From Aurantibacter sp034110465 (GTDB taxonomy: Bacteria; Bacteroidota; Bacteroidia; Flavobacteriales; Flavobacteriaceae), in the NCBI GenBank assembly GCA_034110465.1, contig JAWUZD010000001.1, forward strand, positions 1 to 50,141: a stretch of 50,141 nt of DNA. The letters run 5' to 3'. Under the pieces are notes generated by a model. The model saw only the letters and a program-made list of their open reading frames with translations. It ran no database searches and was not told the DNA's origin. Positions 38,678 through 47,043 of this stretch are shown here, piece after piece. Numbering within the stretch: the first letter of the stretch is position 1; each line of letters begins with the position of its first letter. A program made the translations under genes and the position numbers.

Positions 38678-39592
38678 CTATTGACCTATTTTAAAATTAA
38701 CACTAACAAAACCAATTTGTCTAATTGGCGCATTAGCATCTGCTTTCCATTTATGAGATAGTGCTATCTTTTTAGCTGGTTCTAATAAACAAGCTGCTGT
38801 GTTTTCTGTTCCTTTTACTCCTGGAGTTGCTTTAACCACTTTACCATTTCTATCTACCTCAATCATAACTACAACCAAACCAGCTTCATTACAAGTTTGT
38901 TGATAAACTTGCTTCGTAGGTTTTCCTCTTCCATTTAAGCCATAACCAACACCACCATTTCCAGTTCCTTTATCTCCAAAATAACTTGAAGCATAAGGAT
39001 TACCGTTTAATTGACCTTTGTCTCCAGCTTTATCATCGTCTCCTTCTCCTCCATTTGTTGTGCCGTCAGATTGATTTAATCCACCCATCATAGCGTCTAA
39101 TTTTGCTTTTTTAGCAGCTTCTTCTTTACGTTTCTTTTCTGCAGCTTCTGCTTTTGTTTTAGCAATTTTATCTGCTTCTGCCTTAGCTTTTACTTTGGCG
39201 TCCGATTCTGCTTTGGCTTTAGCATCTGCTATTTCTTTTTGTTTTTTGATAGCTACGGCTTCTGCAGTTTCTTGAGTTAAAACATCTTCTACTTTTTGTG
39301 CAGCAGCTTCTTGTTTAGTCTCTTCTGGTTTCACCTCTTCAACTGGATCAGATTTTGTAGGCTCTTTAAAAGGTTCAGGACTATTATTATTTTCAGATTT
39401 AATAGGTTCATTTGGTTGTATATCTCCACTACCAACACTTGAGTTTCCAAAATTCACAGCTACACCATATTCTTCTGGTGGATCCATATATGGTGGCGAT
39501 GTTACCAAAAACAGAAGCAACACAATTAACATCATAATTAAAGCTGTAATTCGTGCTGAATTCTTTTCGTGTTTATTTTTTAAGTATTTCAT
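38678..39592 (-). CDS. TonB-like energy transducer, second of a tandem pair
   Basis: 304 residues from the start MKYLKNKHEKNSARITAL, chosen because it aligns with the start of its neighbour; the longer frame adds 14 unrelated residues. It has one membrane helix (about 15-32), a long acidic then Lys/Glu/Ala-rich periplasmic stretch (about 60-190, coiled-coil-like), a Gly-rich part, and a C-terminal TonB-like domain (VVVMIEVDRNGKVVKATPGV). With ExbB and ExbD it should carry proton-motive energy to outer-membrane transporters, or act in a Tol-like role. It is paired with a near-identical N-terminus in the gene before it. Confidence 0.85.
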   Translation of the reverse strand: MKYLKNKHEKNSARITALIMMLIVLLLFLVTSPPYMDPPEEYGVAVNFGNSSVGSGDIQPNEPIKSENNNSPEPFKEPTKSDPVEEVKPEETKQEAAAQKVEDVLTQETAEAVAIKKQKEIADAKAKAESDAKVKAKAEADKIAKTKAEAAEKKRKEEAAKKAKLDAMMGGLNQSDGTTNGGEGDDDKAGDKGQLNGNPYASSYFGDKGTGNGGVGYGLNGRGKPTKQVYQQTCNEAGLVVVMIEVDRNGKVVKATPGVKGTENTAACLLEPAKKIALSHKWKADANAPIRQIGFVSVNFKIGQ

Positions 39593-39654
39593 ATGTATGA
39601 ATTTAGAACTTCGTTTCAATTTTATAATTGACACATCATCCTAATATAAAATTA

Positions 39655-40569
39655 TTATTTTCCTGTTTGAATTTTAAGCGTTTGAGAAAATGGAACAGTT
39701 ACAGGCTTTCCATTTTGCATTCCTGGCTTAAATCGTGGTAACATATTAGCTACACGTTTTGCTTCTGTAACTAATTTTGGATGATTTGCTCTTACATTAA
39801 TACCAACCACTTTACCTTGTTCATTAATTTTAAAAACAATTAATATAGTTTGAATACCACTTAACCCAACATTACCAGGTAATTCTTTATCAAAATTATC
39901 AGAAATAAAGGTGTTAATTTTATCACTCATACACTTTTTAAGCGCATCGTTTGAACCTGTACAACCAGAATAAACTGGCACACGTTCTACTTTACTAAAA
40001 GATACAATTTGATTACTATTTCCGCCTTCTGCTACTTTATTTGCAGCTGCTTTAGCCGCTTTAGCTTTTGCTGCTCTATCTGCTGCTGCTTTAGCGTCTG
40101 CTTCGGCTTTATCTTTAGCTTCTTTATCTGATTTTGCTTTTGCTATAGCATCTGCTTCAGCCTTTTGTTTGGCTTCATTTTGTTCTTTGGCTTCTTTATT
40201 TGCTTTTTCTTTAGCCTCTTTAATTTTTATAACATTCTCAGCTTCTTGGGCTAAAAGATCTGCTTCGGCTTTTTCATTTATCTCTTCTATAACTTCTTCT
40301 TGAAGCACTTCTTCTTCTATAACTTCTTCTAGTTCTGAATTTTCTGCTGTATCGTCTGCATTAGAATCTTGTGGGCTTGATGGTAAATCTTCTGGAATAT
40401 TATCTTCTACTTGGCTTGGATTACCAAAATTTATGGCAACGCCATATTCTTCTGGTGGATCTGTATATGGTGGAGATGTTACAAAAAACAAAAGCAGCAC
40501 AAGTATTAACGTAACTAACGCTGTAACTTGTGCTGATTTTTTTTCGTGTTTTGTTTCTAAATACTTCAT
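39655..40569 (-). CDS. TonB-like energy transducer, first of a tandem pair
   Basis: 304 residues, same architecture as the next gene: MKYLETKHEKKSAQVTAL, a membrane helix, the shared LLLFFVTSPPYTDPPEEYGV, an acidic Glu-rich stretch, a Lys/Ala coiled coil (about 105-180), and a C-terminal TonB-like domain ending GKPVTVPFSQTLKIQ. The first 50 residues are nearly the same in both proteins, which points to tandem duplication, while the C-terminal domains differ. It follows exbD by 43 bases, so the pair probably works with the ExbB/ExbD motor encoded upstream. Confidence 0.87.
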   Translation of the reverse strand: MKYLETKHEKKSAQVTALVTLILVLLLFFVTSPPYTDPPEEYGVAINFGNPSQVEDNIPEDLPSSPQDSNADDTAENSELEEVIEEEVLQEEVIEEINEKAEADLLAQEAENVIKIKEAKEKANKEAKEQNEAKQKAEADAIAKAKSDKEAKDKAEADAKAAADRAAKAKAAKAAANKVAEGGNSNQIVSFSKVERVPVYSGCTGSNDALKKCMSDKINTFISDNFDKELPGNVGLSGIQTILIVFKINEQGKVVGINVRANHPKLVTEAKRVANMLPRFKPGMQNGKPVTVPFSQTLKIQTGK

Positions 40570-40612
40570 ATAAAATGAATTTATTTATTAAGAAATCAAT
40601 TTTTAAGCCAAT

Positions 40613-41005
40613 CTAATTAGCTTTAACTGCTAAAGCTGATTTAATTTTATTTTTATTGGCAATATCCATAATAAAAACAACGTGCTTCATTGGAACGTCT
40701 TCGTCAGATCTTATGGTAATTACTGGTTCTTCTGTTGGTCCTAATTTTGCTAATAATTCGGCTTCTAAATTATCTTTAGGCACTTTTTTCAAATCAATAT
40801 AATAATTGACATCTTTATCTACACTTACCGAAATACTTTTTGTCTGTGTTGTTTTACTAGACGATTTTGGTAATAACAAGTCTATAGCTTCCGCTGAAAC
40901 TAATGTTGATGCTATCATAAAAAAGATCAACAAAAGGAATACAATATCCGTCATAGATGACATATTGAATTCTGGTGTGACTTTATTTCTTCCTCTTAAT
41001 CGCAT
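40613..41005 (-). CDS. exbD: Biopolymer transport protein ExbD
   Basis: 130 residues with one membrane helix carrying the essential Asp20 in NMSSMTDIVFLLLIFFMIAS, followed by a periplasmic domain (VSVDKDVNYYIDLKKVP ... EPVITIRSDEDVPMKHVV). Proton-channel subunit of the TonB motor. It lies one base after exbB. Confident. Confidence 0.94.
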   Translation of the reverse strand: MRLRGRNKVTPEFNMSSMTDIVFLLLIFFMIASTLVSAEAIDLLLPKSSSKTTQTKSISVSVDKDVNYYIDLKKVPKDNLEAELLAKLGPTEEPVITIRSDEDVPMKHVVFIMDIANKNKIKSALAVKAN

Positions 41006-41006
41006 A

Positions 41007-41711
41007 TTAGCTTGGTTCGTTTAATAAATCTAAAAACTCTAAAGAATTTGCTTCCATTTGGTACACCATTTTATCGGTTTTCACTACTAAATGATTGTAA
41101 GAAATATAAGCTACAATACCTACAATTAAACCAGCAACTGTTGTTGTCATTGCTGTATATAATCCATCTGCTAGGGTTTTAATATCTATAGATCCTCCAG
41201 AGTTTGCAATTTCAAAAATTGATAAAATCATACCAACTACAGTTCCTAAGAAACCAATCATTGGTGCAGCTCCAGAAATTGTTGCTAAAACACTTACGTT
41301 TTTCTCTAAATTATAAACTTCTAATCTACCTGCATTTTCAATAGCTGTATTAATATCTGCTAAAGGTTTTCCAATTCTAGAAATACCTTTTCCAACTAAA
41401 CGAGCAACTGGTGTATTTGCGGTTGAACATAAATTTTGAGCCGACTCTATTTTACCGTTAGTAACGTAATCTTTAATCTGATTCATAAAATTTGAATCGA
41501 CTTTAGACGCTTCTTTTAAAGCAAAAATTCTTTCAAAATAAATATAAACTGCCATAATTAATAATAAAAACAACAAGGCAATAATTAATTGTCCTGCTAA
41601 TCCGCTAGAAAATATTAACTCTATCACGGATAAGGTTTTCTCTACAGGTTCTCCATCTGTAACTGTACTTGAAGCATCTGTTATTTGGTCTTGAAAAATA
41701 GTACTTAACAT
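41007..41711 (-). CDS. exbB: MotA/TolQ/ExbB proton channel family protein
   Basis: 234 residues with three membrane segments. A first helix (about 35-60) is followed by a cytosolic loop, then the conserved GAAPMIGFLGTVVGMI and TAMTTTVAGLIVGIVAYISY helices. It forms the pentameric proton channel with ExbD. It is the first gene of exbB-exbD-TonB-TonB-folC. Confidence 0.94.
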   Translation of the reverse strand: MLSTIFQDQITDASSTVTDGEPVEKTLSVIELIFSSGLAGQLIIALLFLLLIMAVYIYFERIFALKEASKVDSNFMNQIKDYVTNGKIESAQNLCSTANTPVARLVGKGISRIGKPLADINTAIENAGRLEVYNLEKNVSVLATISGAAPMIGFLGTVVGMILSIFEIANSGGSIDIKTLADGLYTAMTTTVAGLIVGIVAYISYNHLVVKTDKMVYQMEANSLEFLDLLNEPS

Positions 41712-41762
41712 AGTTTATGTATTGTATTTATAGTATAACGCTTATTATTTTTAAATCGTATT

Positions 41763-43232
41763 TTATAAGAAATAAAGTATCCCTATTAATCCCATTCCTC
41801 CTAAAACAATAGTATAAGGAAATGCCATTTTAGCCATTTTACCGTAAGATAAATTAATTAATGGTGCTATAGATGATGTTAATAAGAATAAAAATGCCGC
41901 TTGTCCATTTGGAGTGGCAACACTTGGTAAATTAGTTCCTGTGTTAATTGCTATCGCTAAATTCTCATATTGAGCACGAGTAATATCACCTGCTAAAAAT
42001 GCACTTTGCACTTCACCTATATATACTGTAGCCACAAAAACGTTATCACTTATCATAGATAAGATTCCGTTTGCACAATAAAAAATAACAGGTTGTTGAG
42101 ATGGATCTTTAGATAAAGCCCATTCTATAATTGGTTTAAATAAATGTTGATCATGAATCATTGCTACAATTACAAAAAACACCACTAGTAAACCTGTAAA
42201 TGGTAATGCTTCTTCAAAAGCTTTACCTAAAGAATGTTCGTCTGTAATTCCCATAAAAGCAGTTTGTACAATTATTAGAGCTAGTCCAATAAGTCCTACT
42301 GGTGCAATATGTAATGCTAAACCTGCAATTAATAAAATAGCCGAAACACCTTGAATCCAAAGTCCTTGCTTTTGAGCATTAGTTCTTTTTGCATCTTCTT
42401 CTTCAGTGTATTTTTCTATAATTTGTCTTGCAACTTCTGGTAATTTTTCTCCAAAACCAAAGATTTTTGTTTGCTCTAAAATTACAGTTGTTATTAGTCC
42501 CGCAGCTAAAACTGGTAATGTTATTGGTGCCATTTTTAAGAAAAACTGAACAAAATCCCAACCTAAACGTTCACCAATTAATAAATTTTGTGGCTCGCCA
42601 ACAAGAGTACAAACACCACCTAAAGCAGTACCAACAACACCATGCATAATTAAGCTACGTAAAAAACTTTTAAATTTCTCAAACGTTTCTCCGCTTAATT
42701 CTTTACGGTCTAAAATATCATCATGATTATAATCCGCATCTACACTAGAATGAATCTTATGATATACACCATAAAAACCAACTGTAACACTAATAAGAAC
42801 TGCTGTTACTGTTAAAGCATCTAAAAAAGCCGATAAAACCGCTGCTAAAAACACAAATAATAATGATAAAACTGTTTTAGATTTAATTTTAATAAATACT
42901 TTACTAAAAATAAACATTAACAATGGTTTCATGAAATAAATTCCTGCTACCATAAAAACTAAAAGCAATACAACTTCTAGGTTTGCGCTAATTTCATTGT
43001 AAGCATGTTTAGGTGTTGTTAAACCTAACGCTACAGCTTCTATAGCCAGTAAACCTCCAGATTGTAACGGGTAACATTTTAATGCCATTGCTAGACAGAA
43101 AATAAATTCTCCTATAAATAACCAAGCACATACGGTTGGATTAATGAAAAACAATGGAATATTGATTATTAAAAATGCAATAATCGTTAATTTGAACCAC
43201 TTAGGACTATTTCCTAAAAATTGATTTAACAT
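41763..43232 (-). CDS. nhaB: Na+/H+ antiporter NhaB
   Basis: A 489-residue inner-membrane antiporter. Hallmarks are GEFIFCLAMALKCYPLQSGG, VAGIYFMKPLLMFIFSK and DALTVTAVLISVTVGFYGVY, which match NhaB rather than NhaD. A cytosolic insert (DYNHDDILDRKEL) and a C-terminal half with TVYIGEVQ and NTGTNLPSVATPNGQAAFLF complete it. About 12 helices. It should extrude Na+ in exchange for H+, consistent with a marine or sodium-exposed lifestyle. It lies 50 bases from exbB on the same strand. Confidence 0.93.
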   Translation of the reverse strand: MLNQFLGNSPKWFKLTIIAFLIINIPLFFINPTVCAWLFIGEFIFCLAMALKCYPLQSGGLLAIEAVALGLTTPKHAYNEISANLEVVLLLVFMVAGIYFMKPLLMFIFSKVFIKIKSKTVLSLLFVFLAAVLSAFLDALTVTAVLISVTVGFYGVYHKIHSSVDADYNHDDILDRKELSGETFEKFKSFLRSLIMHGVVGTALGGVCTLVGEPQNLLIGERLGWDFVQFFLKMAPITLPVLAAGLITTVILEQTKIFGFGEKLPEVARQIIEKYTEEEDAKRTNAQKQGLWIQGVSAILLIAGLALHIAPVGLIGLALIIVQTAFMGITDEHSLGKAFEEALPFTGLLVVFFVIVAMIHDQHLFKPIIEWALSKDPSQQPVIFYCANGILSMISDNVFVATVYIGEVQSAFLAGDITRAQYENLAIAINTGTNLPSVATPNGQAAFLFLLTSSIAPLINLSYGKMAKMAFPYTIVLGGMGLIGILYFL

Positions 43233-43258
43233 AGTAATATTGTATTAATTATAATTAT

Positions 43259-44491
43259 TTAAACTAATTGTTTTAATGCTATCTCAAAAGCTGTAGAACA
43301 GATTTTTGTTTTAGCGGCACTCTTTTTAAATGTATTCTGTAATGCTTTTTTAATAATGTTTGAAGTATCATCAAAAATAGCTTGGTCTTGCATTGGTAAT
43401 TCTCTTTTTGCCTCCATTAAATAAGCGAAAACACGAGCAATACCACAGTTTGAAATAAAATCTGGTAATAAACTTAAATGATTATCCGTATATTCCATTA
43501 TTGGCCCAAAAAAGATTTCTTTATCTGCAAATGGTACATTTGCACCAGGAGAAATAACTTCTAAACCAGTATCTATCATTTGTTGCACTTGGTCTTGAGA
43601 AACTAATCTTGAAGCAGCTGCAGGAACAAAAATCTCTGCTGGCAAACTCCAAATTTTGTCATTAATTTCATCGAAAGGAATCATTACATCAGACACTAAT
43701 TTATTTCCATCTTTATTAAGAAATAAATCGGTAACTTCTTGCATAGAAAAACCTTCTTCACATATTAATCCGCCTTCTCTATCTATAATACCAACAACTT
43801 TAGCTCCTAATTGAGTTAGATAATATGCTGCTGCAGAACCTACATTTCCAAAACCTTGAACAATAGCACGTTTTCCTTTAATTGTTCCTCCGTAAATATC
43901 GTAATAATGTTTTACAGCTTCTGCAACACCATAACCGGTAAGCATATCTGCTACTGTATATTTTCTTGATAAGTCTGGAGAGAATTTTTCATCTTCTATT
44001 ACTTTAATTACACCTTGACGTAATTGACCAATTCTGTTAATTTTATCTGCTTCAGTTGGTTTAAAATGTCCGTTAAAAATCCCTTCTTGTGGATGCCAAA
44101 CACCACAACTTTCAGTTATTGGAATTACATCTTTATCCGCATCTACATTTAAATCTCCACCTGTACCGTAATAATGTTTTAATAATGGTGTAACTGCTTT
44201 ATACCAACGTTCTAAAACACCACGTTTTCTTGGATCGTTTGGATCAAAATTAATTCCTGATTTTGCACCACCAATTGCTGGTCCTGCTACAGTAAATTTA
44301 ACTTCCATTGTTTTTGCTAAAGACAACACCTCGTTTTTATTTAAGCCTTTACGCATTCTAGTTCCTCCACCCGCAGCACCACCACGAAGTGAGTTTATAA
44401 CTGTCCAACCTTCTGCATCTGTCTCTTGATCTTTCCAATGGAAAACAATTTCAGGTTCTTTATTCTCGTATATTTTAAGTAAATCTTTCAT
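43259..44491 (-). CDS. Glu/Leu/Phe/Val dehydrogenase family enzyme
   Basis: A 410-residue cytosolic amino-acid dehydrogenase that deaminates or aminates an amino acid using NAD(P). The N-terminal dimerisation and substrate domain shows GGAAGGGTRM and GPAIGGAKSGINFDP, with the catalytic Lys near 77. The Rossmann domain starts with GFGNVGSAAAYYL (about 213-226). Leucine and glutamate dehydrogenases cannot be separated safely from motifs, so no symbol is given. It lies 26 bases before nhaB on the same strand. Confidence 0.9.
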   Translation of the reverse strand: MKDLLKIYENKEPEIVFHWKDQETDAEGWTVINSLRGGAAGGGTRMRKGLNKNEVLSLAKTMEVKFTVAGPAIGGAKSGINFDPNDPRKRGVLERWYKAVTPLLKHYYGTGGDLNVDADKDVIPITESCGVWHPQEGIFNGHFKPTEADKINRIGQLRQGVIKVIEDEKFSPDLSRKYTVADMLTGYGVAEAVKHYYDIYGGTIKGKRAIVQGFGNVGSAAAYYLTQLGAKVVGIIDREGGLICEEGFSMQEVTDLFLNKDGNKLVSDVMIPFDEINDKIWSLPAEIFVPAAASRLVSQDQVQQMIDTGLEVISPGANVPFADKEIFFGPIMEYTDNHLSLLPDFISNCGIARVFAYLMEAKRELPMQDQAIFDDTSNIIKKALQNTFKKSAAKTKICSTAFEIALKQLV

Positions 44492-44660
44492 TTTAATTCT
44501 ATTAAGTTATTTGTAAAAAATATTATCTCTAAATAATTAATAGTAAAGTTATAATTGTGTCATCTTGGTTGAATTTAAAAATATGCTAACAAATATAAAA
44601 AACTAACGTTTCAATATACTTAGAAAGTATCATTTTTATTATTAAGTTTTTAATATTAAA

Positions 44661-45725
44661 TTATATGTTTGGAAGATAGATTTTTCCAGAAGAATGATTT
44701 CTTGTTGCACCTGTTACTGAAGCTAGACAATTAACTTGGTTTTCAAGCTTTAAAACGCCTAAAAAACCAAAAATTAAAGCTTCTTTAAATTCTACCAATT
44801 TAGCTTCTGGTATAATTATGTTTGAATCTGAATAATACTTAATTCTATCCATTAAAAACAGATTGTAAACGCCGCCACCAGTAAACAAAACAACCTTTAA
44901 GTATTTAAGCTGAAGTGTTATTTGATACGCAATATGTTCAACAAACGTATTTAGAAGATCTTCTAAATTTAAATCGTATGAATCAATTATAGGTAATACC
45001 TTTTCTTTTACCCATTCTAAACCTAATGATTTTGGATGTGCTTTTTTGTAAAACTCTAACTGATTCAACTCTAGAAAAAGAGGTTGATGAGTTTGTCCTT
45101 TTGAAGCTAATTCACCATCTTCATCATAATTTAAACCGATTTTCGAAACGTAATGGTTTAAAACAATATTAACTGGGCAAATATCGAAAGCTATTCTTTG
45201 GTTATTTAAAGTTTTAGAAATATTTGAAAAACCACCTAAATTTATACAAGCATCAAAATTATTAAAAAGCAACAAATCGCCAATAGGAACTAATGGTGCG
45301 CCTTGTCCTCCATACAAAACATCTTGAATTCTAAAATCGCAAACTACTTTTTGATCTAGTAAAGTTGCTAATTGGGGTAAATTCCCTATTTGATAAGTTA
45401 ATCCATTTTCGGGCTTATGCAAAGCTGTATGTCCGTGACTACAAACTGCATCAATATTTTTTAGATTATGTTTAGACATAAAATCTAATATAATAGAAGC
45501 TAAATAAATGGTGTAATCTACATCTAAGGTTTTTAACTCTTGATTAGAAAAATCAACTAAGTGTGTTAATTTTTTCAACCAAGCACTAGAGTACGAAACC
45601 GTTTCAGCTTTAAGAATATCATAGTTCCATTGTTCAGTTTTTGAAAAATTTATATGAGCTAAATCTATTCCATCTAAAGATGTTCCAGACATAACTCCTA
45701 TAACTGTATAGTTTTTTTGCTTCAT
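44661..45725 (-). CDS. anmK: Anhydro-N-acetylmuramic acid kinase
   Basis: A 354-residue cytosolic enzyme that cleaves and phosphorylates 1,6-anhydro-MurNAc during peptidoglycan recycling. The N-terminal YTVIGVMSGTSLDGIDLA is the AnmK signature. Others are CSHGHTALHKPENG, YGGQGAPLVPIGD and ACINLGGFSNISKT, with an ATP-binding VLFTGGGVYN near 280. Length is a little short but normal in Bacteroidota. It is divergent from the acyl-CoA dehydrogenase. Confidence 0.94.
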   Translation of the reverse strand: MKQKNYTVIGVMSGTSLDGIDLAHINFSKTEQWNYDILKAETVSYSSAWLKKLTHLVDFSNQELKTLDVDYTIYLASIILDFMSKHNLKNIDAVCSHGHTALHKPENGLTYQIGNLPQLATLLDQKVVCDFRIQDVLYGGQGAPLVPIGDLLLFNNFDACINLGGFSNISKTLNNQRIAFDICPVNIVLNHYVSKIGLNYDEDGELASKGQTHQPLFLELNQLEFYKKAHPKSLGLEWVKEKVLPIIDSYDLNLEDLLNTFVEHIAYQITLQLKYLKVVLFTGGGVYNLFLMDRIKYYSDSNIIIPEAKLVEFKEALIFGFLGVLKLENQVNCLASVTGATRNHSSGKIYLPNI

Positions 45726-45818
45726 AGCTAGTAAAAATAATAATCCTTAATTGAATAAATGACAATTTAGAAGTATATTTGTTCTTCAAAATTATTGAAT
45801 TATCAACATATAAGCACT

Positions 45819-46961
45819 ATGGATTTTAATCTAACAGAAGAACAAATAATGGTTCGCGATGCAGCTCGTGAATTTGCCAGAACAGAATTACTTCCTGGAG
45901 TAATTGAAAGAGACAATAAACAAGAATTTCCTGACGAACTAGTTAGAAAAATGGGTAATCTTGGTTTTATGGGAATTATGGTAGATCCTAAATACGGCGG
46001 AAGTGGTATGGATGCGGCTTCTTATGTACTTATAATGGAAGAATTATCTAAAATTGATGCATCAGCTTCAGTTATAGTTTCTGTTAATAATTCTTTAGTA
46101 TGCTATGGTCTTGAAAGTTATGGTAGCGAAGCACAAAAACAAAAATACTTACCGAAATTAGCTAGTGGCGAAATGGTTGGTGCTTTTTGCTTAAGTGAAC
46201 CAGAAGCTGGAAGTGACGCCACTTCTCAAGCAACAACTGCTATAGACAAAGGTGATCATTATGTAATAAATGGAACTAAAAACTGGATTACAAGTGGTGG
46301 AAGAGCTGGTGTTTATTTAGTTATTGCACAAACAGATAGAGATAAAGGACATAAAGGTATTAATGCTTTTATTGTTGAAGCTGGAACTGAAGGTTTTTCT
46401 GTTGGTCCAAAAGAAGATAAATTAGGAATTCGTGGTAGTGATACACATACATTACAATTTAACGATGTAAAAGTTCCTAAAGAAAATAGAATTGGTGAAG
46501 ATGGATTTGGGTTTAAATTTGCAATGAAAACACTTTCTGGTGGACGAATTGGAATTGCTGCACAAGCATTAGGTATTGCAGCTGGAGCTTATGAATTGGC
46601 TTTAAAATATTCTAAAGAACGTAAGGCTTTTGGTACAGAGATTTGTAATCATCAAGCAATTGCATTTAAATTAGCAGATATGCATACAGAGATTGAAGCT
46701 GCGCGTATGTTAGTTATGAAAGCTGCTTGGGATAAAGACCAAGGTAGTAATTACGATATGAGTAGTGCAATGGCAAAATTATATGCCTCTAAAGTTGCTA
46801 TGGAACATACGGTTGAAGCTGTGCAAATTCACGGTGGAAATGGTTTTGTAAAAGAATATCACGTAGAACGTTTAATGCGTGATGCAAAGATTACTCAAAT
46901 TTATGAAGGTACTTCTGAAATTCAAAAAATTGTAATTTCAAGAGGTATTATTAAAGGATAG
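45819..46961 (+). CDS. Acyl-CoA dehydrogenase, short-chain type
   Basis: A 380-residue FAD enzyme that oxidises acyl-CoA in beta-oxidation or amino-acid breakdown. The ATG at 45819 (MDFNLTEEQIMVRDAAREFA) is the family start; an earlier TTG is not needed. Motifs are GAFCLSEPEAGSDA, GTKNWITSGG and the C-terminal IYEGTSEIQKIVISRGI with the catalytic Glu near 365. Strongest similarity in pattern is to butyryl-CoA dehydrogenases. Terminated by a clear hairpin. Confidence 0.93.
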   Translation: MDFNLTEEQIMVRDAAREFARTELLPGVIERDNKQEFPDELVRKMGNLGFMGIMVDPKYGGSGMDAASYVLIMEELSKIDASASVIVSVNNSLVCYGLESYGSEAQKQKYLPKLASGEMVGAFCLSEPEAGSDATSQATTAIDKGDHYVINGTKNWITSGGRAGVYLVIAQTDRDKGHKGINAFIVEAGTEGFSVGPKEDKLGIRGSDTHTLQFNDVKVPKENRIGEDGFGFKFAMKTLSGGRIGIAAQALGIAAGAYELALKYSKERKAFGTEICNHQAIAFKLADMHTEIEAARMLVMKAAWDKDQGSNYDMSSAMAKLYASKVAMEHTVEAVQIHGGNGFVKEYHVERLMRDAKITQIYEGTSEIQKIVISRGIIKG

Positions 46962-46981
46962 TATTGTTTTAAACGATATGT

Positions 46982-47017
46982 AAAAGGCTTCAAAATTAAA
47001 TTTTGAAGCCTTTTTTT
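46982..47017. terminator. Bidirectional terminator after acyl-CoA dehydrogenase
   Basis: AAAAGGCTTCAAAATT and AATTTTGAAGCCTTTT arms, between convergent genes. Confidence 0.88.
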
Positions 47018-47043
47018 ATTTTACATACTAAATTGATAAAGTG

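Noticed and set aside
41763..43232. NhaD-type antiporter
   Set aside because: The sequence motifs (LAMALKCYPLQSGG and DALTVTAVLISVTVGFYGVY) are those of NhaB.
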